This document shows, one piece after another, positions 55,629 through 64,000 of a stretch of 64,000 nt of DNA. Source of the DNA: Methylocystis sp. ATCC 49242. GTDB lineage: Bacteria > Pseudomonadota > Alphaproteobacteria > Rhizobiales > Beijerinckiaceae. Where the stretch lies: positions 3,106,356 through 3,170,355 of the forward strand of contig NZ_KE124774.1 of assembly GCF_000188155.2 (NCBI RefSeq). Direction: 5' to 3'. Position numbers and translations under genes: made by a program. The stretch's first letter is position 1; every line of letters begins with the position of its first letter. Below the pieces are notes generated by a model. The model had not been told where the DNA came from, did no database searches, and worked only from the letters and a program-made list of their open reading frames with translations.

Positions 55629-57848
55629 TCATTCTAGACCATCGCTTTCGATTTCGAAGAACAAAGTAGCGAGCGGCGGCAGGAGAATGTCGGCGCAGGC
55701 GGGGAAGGCGCCGCAGGGCTCTTCGCGCGCGTCGACGGCCCCGAGATTGCCCATTCCCGAACCGCCATAGGCCAGCGCGTCGGAGTTCAATATCTCGCGC
55801 CAGCGGCCGGCGCGCGGCAGACACAGGCGATAGGCCCCGCGCGGCACGGGGGTGAAATTGGCGACGACGACGACGGGCCGCGACCGGTCGGCGCCGAAAC
55901 GCACAAAGGCGAAGACCGAGCTTGCGGCGTCGTCGACGACGATCCACTCGAATCCCTCGCTCTCGCAATCACGGCCATGCAGCGCCTCCCGCTCACGATA
56001 GAGGCGATTGAGGTCGCGGATGAAGTCGCGCAGGCCGCGATGCGGCGCGTGGTTCAGCAAATCCCAGTCGAGCGAGCCGGCGAAATTCCATTCGCTCATC
56101 TGTCCGAATTCCTGCCCCATGAACAGGAGCTTCTTGCCGGGATGGCCCCACATGAAGCCGTAATAGGCGCGCGCGCCCGCGAAGCGGCGCCAGTCATCGC
56201 CGGGCATCTTGCCGATGATCGAGCCCTTGCCGTGCACGACTTCGTCATGTGACAGCGGCAGCACGAAATTTTCCGCAAAGGCGTAAAGCAGGCCGAAGGT
56301 CAGCTCATTGTGTCGCCATTTGCGATAGACCGGATCGGACGACATGTAGCGCAGCGTGTCGTTCATCCAGCCCATGTTCCATTTGAAGCCGAAGCCGAGA
56401 CCGCCCGCGCTCGTCGGGCGCGTGACGCCCGCCCAGGCGGTCGATTCCTCGGCGATGGTCACGACGCCCGGATAAAGTCCGTAGACGCGTTCGTTGAAGC
56501 TTTGAAGAAAGCGCACGGCGTCGCGATTGTCGTTGGAGCCGTCCGGATTCGGCGCCCATTCGCCCGCCTTGCGCGAGTAATCGAGATAGAGCATGGAGGC
56601 GACGGCGTCGACGCGCAGACCGTCGATGTGGAAGCGGTCGAGCCAGTAAAGCGCGCTCGCGATGAGGAAGTTGGAGACTTCGCGACGCCCGAAATCATAG
56701 ATCGCCGTGTTCCAGTCGGGATGAAAGCCGCGGCGCGGGTCGGGATGTTCATAAAGCGGCCCGCCGTCGAATTGCGCGAGCCCATGTTCGTCGGTCGGGA
56801 AATGCGCCGGCACCCAATCGAGTATGACGCTCAGGCCGGCCTGATGCGCCCGGTCGACGAAGCGGCGAAAGCCGTATGAATCGCCGTGCCGGCGCGTGGG
56901 CGCGAAAAGCCCGATCGGCTGATAGCCCCATGAGGCGTCGAGCGGATGCTCGTTGATCGGCAGCAATTCGATATGGGTGAAGCCGAGATCGGCGACGTAG
57001 GGAACGAGCTGGTCGGCCAGTTCGTCGTAGTCGAGAAAGCGTCCGCCTTCCCCGCGCCGCCATGAGGGAAGATGAACTTCATAGATCGACATGGGCGCGC
57101 GGCGCGGCTCATATTTGCTGCGTTCGCGCATATGAATCGCGTCGCCCCATTCATAGGGCGCGTTCGAGGCGACGACGGAGGCGGTGGAGGGACGCAGCTC
57201 CGCCTCGAATCCGAGCGGGTCGGCCTTCAGCGGCAGAAGGTCGCCGTTGCGGCCGATGATTTCATATTTGTATCTGGCGCCGGGGCCGACCTGCGGAATG
57301 AAAATCTCCCAGACTCCGCTGTCGACGCGCTTGCGCATCTGCGCGCGGCGCCCGTCCCACTGGTTGAAGTCGCCGACGACGGAGACGCGCCGCGCATTGG
57401 GCGCCCAGACGGCGAAATGCGCGCCCTCGACGCCTTCATGAACCATCACATGCGCGCCGAGCTTTTCGTATAGTTTTTGGTGCGCGCCCTCGACGAAGAG
57501 ATGATCGTCCAGCGCTCCTAGGATGGGCGGAAAAGCGTATGGATCGTGATATGTCCATTGCGCAGCGCCATTCGACGCGCGCAGCCGATAGGGGGCGCGG
57601 GATTCGAGATTTGCGCGGCCTTCGAAGAATCCGTCCGCGTGAACGCGCTCCAGCGTCGCGACGAGATCGCCTCCGGGCGCGAGGGCCTCGACGGTTTCTG
57701 CGCCCGGCGCGAAGGCGCGAATGACGAATCCCTCCGTCGTCCGATGCAGCCCGAGCAAAGAGAAAGGGTCGCCGTGTCGCGCGGACAAAATCGCGGCGAT
57801 GTCCTCTTGTGAAGCGCGCCAATCGGGCTGCGTCGCGGCTGGGCTCAC
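55629..57848 (-). CDS. glgB: 1,4-alpha-glucan branching enzyme
   Basis: GH13 branching enzyme of 739 aa that moves chains to alpha-1,6 positions. Layout: an N-terminal CBM48-like domain in the long two-domain form ([22 protein letters not shown], then [23 protein letters not shown]), catalytic barrel with the nucleophile Asp in [18 protein letters not shown] and Glu in [10 protein letters not shown], GlgB signature [13 protein letters not shown]. It starts with GTG (57848). Located between glgP and glgC on the same strand. Confidence 0.95.
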   Translation of the reverse strand: MSPAATQPDWRASQEDIAAILSARHGDPFSLLGLHRTTEGFVIRAFAPGAETVEALAPGGDLVATLERVHADGFFEGRANLESRAPYRLRASNGAAQWTYHDPYAFPPILGALDDHLFVEGAHQKLYEKLGAHVMVHEGVEGAHFAVWAPNARRVSVVGDFNQWDGRRAQMRKRVDSGVWEIFIPQVGPGARYKYEIIGRNGDLLPLKADPLGFEAELRPSTASVVASNAPYEWGDAIHMRERSKYEPRRAPMSIYEVHLPSWRRGEGGRFLDYDELADQLVPYVADLGFTHIELLPINEHPLDASWGYQPIGLFAPTRRHGDSYGFRRFVDRAHQAGLSVILDWVPAHFPTDEHGLAQFDGGPLYEHPDPRRGFHPDWNTAIYDFGRREVSNFLIASALYWLDRFHIDGLRVDAVASMLYLDYSRKAGEWAPNPDGSNDNRDAVRFLQSFNERVYGLYPGVVTIAEESTAWAGVTRPTSAGGLGFGFKWNMGWMNDTLRYMSSDPVYRKWRHNELTFGLLYAFAENFVLPLSHDEVVHGKGSIIGKMPGDDWRRFAGARAYYGFMWGHPGKKLLFMGQEFGQMSEWNFAGSLDWDLLNHAPHRGLRDFIRDLNRLYREREALHGRDCESEGFEWIVVDDAASSVFAFVRFGADRSRPVVVVANFTPVPRGAYRLCLPRAGRWREILNSDALAYGGSGMGNLGAVDAREEPCGAFPACADILLPPLATLFFEIESDGLE

Positions 57849-57889
57849 GGTGTCTCGCGCGATGCGATTTCTGAAGTCTGGAGCCTAAC

Positions 57890-57922
57890 GAAAAACGCGC
57901 GCCGTCGCCAGCGCGCGTTTCG
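57890..57922 (-). terminator. Hairpin between glgP and glgB
   Basis: On the minus strand ACGAAACGCGCGC / GCGCGCGTTTTTCGT with loop TGGCGACG, 24 nt after the glgP stop and carrying a T5 run. It could end or attenuate transcription leaving glgP, giving glgB its own level. Confidence 0.65.
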
Positions 57923-57945
57923 TCTCACCCGCCCGGATCGCGCGC

Positions 57946-60399
<2,454 letters not shown>

Positions 60400-60582
60400 G
60401 ATGTTCTTTCTTGTCGATCTTCTTCGGCAGGCGCGCCCCGGGGCGAGCGCGCTGCGCTGCGCGCATGGCGAAAGCGCGTCTTCAGATTAGAGCATTCGCG
60501 GCGCGGGGGTAAACAGCCATCCGGCGCGCAGGCGCGCCCGCAAGCGATCAAACTTTCGGCATGGTTGCGAAATAAACGGGCG

Positions 60583-61608
60583 TCACTGAATCGCGTAGTC
60601 GATGGTGCGGAATTTCGCGCGCGCGTCCAGTTCGGCCTTCGCGGTTCTGGCGCGATGCGCGCCATGCCCCGCGACGACGACGCGGCGGCCGCCGAGGCCC
60701 TCGCGGCGCAGATAGCGCGCGACGGCCTGCGCCCGGCGCACCGAAAGCGCTTCGTTGTCGTCGTCGGCATGTCCGCGCACCTCGATCGTCACATCGGGGC
60801 AACGGCGAATCAGCGCCACCGCCTTGTCGAGCGCCTCCGCCGCCTGGCGCGTGATGGCGGCGCTTCCTTCACGGAACTCGACGCGATCGACGACCGCGAC
60901 GGCGTCGAGCGCGCGCTGGCATTCCGCCGCGTCGAGCGCGCCGGACGGCAGGGCGGCGAGAATCGCGCGGGGGTCGCCCGGCGATTCCGCGGTGCGGGGA
61001 GAGGGCTCCGCGGGGGGCTCCTGCGTTGTCGGCGTCGAAGGAGTCGCCGGCTGGATTGCGGCCGTCGCAATGGGCGCGGCCGCCGCGATCACGCGCCGCA
61101 CGCCGGGCGCCGAGGCGATCTGCGACATCAGGGCGGGGTTCTGCGCGATTGCGGCCGGAGCGGTCACGTCGCGGCCGGAAACGCCGACGCCCGACGCATC
61201 GACGTTCGCGGCCGCCGCGAGGGCCGTCACGCGGCGCTGCAACTCCGCCTGATAGGCGGGCTGCGCGAAAAGGGTCGCGCCCCACCAGATGAGGCCGGCC
61301 GGAATCAGTCCCAGCGCCCAGCCCTCATGCGCGGCGAGCGATCCGCCAGAGCCCAGGGCGCCGACCGCCGCGCCGATGAGGAAGGTCGCATAGAAGGCGA
61401 GGGCGCTTTCGAGGAAAACGCCAGCCGCGCCCTGAAGGGCGCCGAGCGCGGCGGCGACGGCGCCGGCGCAAAAGGCGAGCGCCGTCCAGATCAGCCAGCG
61501 CGCAGGCCCCCCCTTCGCGGGTCTGTATTGGACGAGCGCGCCGGTCAGCACGCCGACGGCGACGCAGACCACGAGCCAGAAGCGGAGGTGAAAAAGAAAG
61601 TCCAGCAT
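60583..61608 (-). CDS. Polytopic membrane protein with C-terminal OmpA-like domain
   Basis: A 341-aa protein with four predicted helices (about 5-24, 37-58, 68-87, 96-114), a coiled and Pro-rich linker, and a C-terminal OmpA-like peptidoglycan-binding domain (about 230-341: VEFREGSAAITRQAAEAL, VRGHADDDNEALSVRRAQAVARYLR). The loop between GHAD and RRA is about 5 residues shorter than in the usual OmpA family. Four membrane helices ahead of an OmpA domain is an uncommon layout; MotB- and DotU-type proteins have one. It may tether an inner membrane assembly to the cell wall. It is divergent from the rhomboid gene. Confidence 0.8.
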   Translation of the reverse strand: MLDFLFHLRFWLVVCVAVGVLTGALVQYRPAKGGPARWLIWTALAFCAGAVAAALGALQGAAGVFLESALAFYATFLIGAAVGALGSGGSLAAHEGWALGLIPAGLIWWGATLFAQPAYQAELQRRVTALAAAANVDASGVGVSGRDVTAPAAIAQNPALMSQIASAPGVRRVIAAAAPIATAAIQPATPSTPTTQEPPAEPSPRTAESPGDPRAILAALPSGALDAAECQRALDAVAVVDRVEFREGSAAITRQAAEALDKAVALIRRCPDVTIEVRGHADDDNEALSVRRAQAVARYLRREGLGGRRVVVAGHGAHRARTAKAELDARAKFRTIDYAIQ

Positions 61609-61779
61609 GACGCGCCGTTCTGCCTGCGGGCGGCCGCCCGTGCGGAACTCGAAAATTGGTGCTGAGCGCCCTGGAAGGCAAGCTGGAGCGTGATCCGTCC
61701 GGGGCGCGGCATTGACAATCTGACAGGCGCGACCGAGAAGCGCAACGCCGCCGTCCACAGCGAAAGGCCGCAGACGCCG

Positions 61780-63303
61780 ATGGACGTTCAACTCATCGTC
61801 GCCGTCAATCTGATGGCGCTCTCCGCCCTTTCCCTGCTGCTTGCGCTGCTGCAGCGCCGAAGCGAGATGGCGCCCTTCGCCATCGTCAACGCGTTGGTGA
61901 TCGTCGCCGGGGCCGCAGCGCTCTACTGGCTTCCGCAATATGTCGGCGCAATCGTTGCGCTGGTCTTCACGCCCTTCGTCGCTGCGCCGGTCGCGCTGAG
62001 CGCCCTGCAGGCGCGCATGACCCGCGCGGGACGGCTCGAGGCGGCGGCGCGGCTTGCAGCGCTCGCGGCCTTGTTTCATCCGACCGCCGCCATGAGGTTT
62101 ACCGCCGCCTTCGCCCACGCCGCCGCGCTTTCTGACCCGCAGGAGAAGGCGCGCGCCCTCGCCGCGCTCGCGAAGGAGGCGCCTCCGGCGCACAGATCGG
62201 CGATCGAGGCGAGGCTCCTTGCGGAGCGCGGGGAGTGGGAGAGGCTTCTCGCCCTCGCCGCAGCGGACGGGAACGAGCGGCGGCTCGCCGGCTATCGTCT
62301 GCGCGCCCTGGGAGAGACGGGGCAGGTCGAGGAGTTGATGCGCGACTACGAGCGCACGAAGGATCGCACGCCGGTCGAGCAGACCGTTTTTGGCTGGCTC
62401 TTCGTTCTCGCCTTCGGCGGCCGGCCGCGGGAGGTCGAGCGGCTCGCCGCCCAGACCCTGAGGCTCGACGCCGACACGGTCGCCTACTGGCTCGCCGTCG
62501 CGCGCGGGCAGGCGGGGGAACAGGCCACGGCGCGCGCCGAATTCGAGCGCCTCGCCGCCGGCCCTGCCGACCGGCCGGCGACGGCTGCGGCCCGCCGTCA
62601 GCTCGAAAAGGGATGGACGCCGCCCGCCAAGCTATCGCCGGCGGCGCGGAAGACGGTCGAGGAGGTCGCCGCGCGGGTGGAGACGGAATGCGCCCGTCAC
62701 GCGCGGGGCTGGCGCCTGCCGCGCGTCACTTTCGCGCTCGTCGCTGTCAACGCGCTGGTCTTCGTCGCGGAAATCGCGCTCGGCGGCTCGCAGAACCTCG
62801 GGACGCTGGTGGCGCTCGGCGCGCTATGGGCGCCGCTCGTCCTGCAGCAGGGCGAGGACTGGCGCCTCCTCACCTCCGCCTTCCTGCATTTCGGCGGAAT
62901 GCATTTCGCGCTGAACATGCTGATGCTGGCGCTCATCGGCCGCGACGTGGAGCATGAGATCGGCGCAATTCGCACGCTCGCGCTCTACCTCGGCGGCGCG
63001 CTCTTCTCGTCCGCCTTCGTATTGGGGCTGATGGCTTTCGGCTCCGTCGCCTATGGCCTTTACGTCGGCGCGTCGGGCGCGATCTTCGCGCTTTTCGGCG
63101 TCGTCGGCGCGCTGCGCGTCAGGGACTGGCTGCGTCATCGCGCGAGCCTCGACACCTTCCGCACGGCGGCTCTCGCCCTTGCGATCCTCGTTCAGATCGG
63201 CGCGGATTTCCTGCTGCCGATGTCGAGCCTCGCGGCTCACCTCTCGGGCTTCGGCTTCGGGCTCGTCGCCGGCTTCTTCGTGAAGCCGGGACGGGGCCGC
63301 TAA
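61780..63303 (+). CDS. Rhomboid family intramembrane serine protease with long N-terminal region
   Basis: A 507-aa protein. About three helices at the N-terminus are followed by a soluble alpha-helical, TPR-like region (about 80-300; ALFHPTAAMRFTAAFAHAAALSDPQEKARALAAL) and then a rhomboid domain from about residue 310. The catalytic dyad is visible: S432 in GASGAIFALFG and H487 in AAHLSGFGFG, plus HX3N (HFALNM). Substrate unknown. The rhomboid stop overlaps the dnaN stop by 4 nt. AAAGG precedes the ATG at 61780; a longer frame is open. Confidence 0.9.
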   Translation: MDVQLIVAVNLMALSALSLLLALLQRRSEMAPFAIVNALVIVAGAAALYWLPQYVGAIVALVFTPFVAAPVALSALQARMTRAGRLEAAARLAALAALFHPTAAMRFTAAFAHAAALSDPQEKARALAALAKEAPPAHRSAIEARLLAERGEWERLLALAAADGNERRLAGYRLRALGETGQVEELMRDYERTKDRTPVEQTVFGWLFVLAFGGRPREVERLAAQTLRLDADTVAYWLAVARGQAGEQATARAEFERLAAGPADRPATAAARRQLEKGWTPPAKLSPAARKTVEEVAARVETECARHARGWRLPRVTFALVAVNALVFVAEIALGGSQNLGTLVALGALWAPLVLQQGEDWRLLTSAFLHFGGMHFALNMLMLALIGRDVEHEIGAIRTLALYLGGALFSSAFVLGLMAFGSVAYGLYVGASGAIFALFGVVGALRVRDWLRHRASLDTFRTAALALAILVQIGADFLLPMSSLAAHLSGFGFGLVAGFFVKPGRGR

Positions 63304-64000
63304 ACCCGCATCGGCATCAGCACATAGAGCGCGCTTGCGCCGTCGCGGTCCTGGATCAGCGTGGGCGAGCCGGGATCGGCGAGCTTGAAGAGCGCCGTGT
63401 CGCTGTCGAGCTGCTGGGTGATGTCCAGCAGATAGCGGGCGTTGAAGCCCACGTCGAGCGGCGCGCCGTCGTAATCGGCCTCCAGCTCCTCGACCGCCGA
63501 ACCCTGATCGGGATTGGTGACCGAGAGCACGAGCTTTCCTTCCGTCAGCGCCATCTTCACGGCCCGGCCGCGCTCGGAGGAGATGGTCGAGACGCGGTCG
63601 ACCGCCTTGGCGAAGACGTCGCGCTCCACGGTGAGGCGCTTGTCGTTGCCGGCGGGGATGACGCGGGAGTAATCCGGGAACGTGCCGTCGATAAGTTTGG
63701 TGGTCAGCAGCGCGTCGCCGAAGGAGAAGCGCATCTTGTTGGTCGAGAGCTCGACCGAGACGTCGCCCTGCGCGTCCTCGATGAGACGCTGCACCTCCGT
63801 CACCGCCTTGCGCGGCAGGATCACGCCCGGCATGTCGGCGCAGCCCGCGGGCGCCGGCAGTTCGAGCCGCGCGAGACGATGGCCGTCGGTGGCGACGGCG
63901 CGCAGCATCAGCTGGCCGTCGACGTCCATCGCATGAATGTAGATGCCGTTTAGATAATAACGGGTCTCTTCGCTGGAGATCGCGAATTGCGTCTTCTCGA
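63300..64000 (-). CDS. dnaN: DNA polymerase III subunit beta (sliding clamp), 3' part
   Basis: The C-terminal 233 codons of DnaN; the frame stays open to the right edge, so the start lies outside. Diagnostic segments are FAISSEETRYYLNGIYIH, MLRAVATDGHRLARLELP, SFGDALLTTKLIDGTFPDYSRVIP and the terminal YVLMPMRV. The clamp tethers replicative polymerases. Its stop overlaps the rhomboid stop; no terminator separates these convergent genes. Confidence 0.95.
   Translation of the reverse strand, partial: EKTQFAISSEETRYYLNGIYIHAMDVDGQLMLRAVATDGHRLARLELPAPAGCADMPGVILPRKAVTEVQRLIEDAQGDVSVELSTNKMRFSFGDALLTTKLIDGTFPDYSRVIPAGNDKRLTVERDVFAKAVDRVSTISSERGRAVKMALTEGKLVLSVTNPDQGSAVEELEADYDGAPLDVGFNARYLLDITQQLDSDTALFKLADPGSPTLIQDRDGASALYVLMPMRV

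Noticed and set aside
63300-64000. Replication origin next to dnaN
   Set aside because: No dnaA gene or cluster of DnaA boxes was seen in the window; the region left of dnaN is the rhomboid gene.

Overview
The window is GC-rich, densely coded chromosomal DNA of an alphaproteobacterium, most likely of the Hyphomicrobiales. The lineage is inferred from a CcrM-type GANTC methyltransferase, homospermidine synthase, class I lysyl-tRNA synthetase and an alphaproteobacterial-type serC/serA pair. Three ethylmalonyl-CoA (EMC) pathway genes (crotonyl-CoA carboxylase/reductase, ethylmalonyl-CoA mutase, methylsuccinyl-CoA dehydrogenase) together with serine biosynthesis genes suggest a methylotroph or methanotroph that regenerates glyoxylate for a serine cycle, for example a Methylocystis-like organism. 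The genus is an inference; no methane or methanol oxidation gene is present. I saw no rRNA, tRNA, CRISPR array, insertion sequence or integrase.

Layout. 0-9 kb: bolA, small secreted or unknown proteins, a stand-alone gene with a phage-structural look, serC, serA, an L,D-transpeptidase, a DUF971 protein, an Ig-like/LysM protein, moaA and a hydroxyisobutyrate-dehydrogenase-type reductase. 9-17 kb: lysK with an RBBP9-type hydrolase, an orphan TadG-like VWA protein, an alpha/beta-hydrolase-like secreted protein, a TspO/lipoprotein-hydrolase operon and a host-attachment-type protein. 17-30 kb: the EMC island, with mcd, a three-gene ABC exporter with DUF3526-type permeases and ccr on the minus strand, diverging from ecm, an OFA-family transporter and uppP. 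30-37 kb: ccrM, rnhB, a small membrane protein, a radical SAM protein, homospermidine synthase and a CHAD protein. 37-44 kb: a giant LplT/PlsC/acyl-ACP-synthetase fusion, and a PspA/IM30-like envelope-stress cluster divergent from a TetR regulator, with tandem palindromic operators; then a TauE/SafE transporter and a PilZ protein.

44-60 kb is one long minus-strand run. It starts with glycogen genes glgP, glgB, glgC, glgA and a glgX-malQ fusion, followed by an EnvC-like activator with ctpA, then ccmC, ccmD and ccmG. Many of these genes overlap by 4 nt. 60-64 kb: a polytopic OmpA-domain protein divergent from a rhomboid protease with a long N-terminal helical region, and the 3' part of dnaN running off the right edge.

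As units: Ccr, Ecm and Mcd catalyse three steps that convert crotonyl-CoA toward mesaconyl-CoA. GlgC, GlgA and GlgB build glycogen, and GlgP plus GlgX-MalQ break it down. CcmC, CcmD and CcmG belong to cytochrome c maturation, but ccmA, ccmB and the other partners are not here. The most unusual items are the TetR/PspA-like cluster with its repeated GAAC-N3-GTTC palindromes, the GlgX-MalQ fusion, the ABC exporter inside the EMC island, the phage-like solitary gene, and repeat elements placed at convergent gene junctions.
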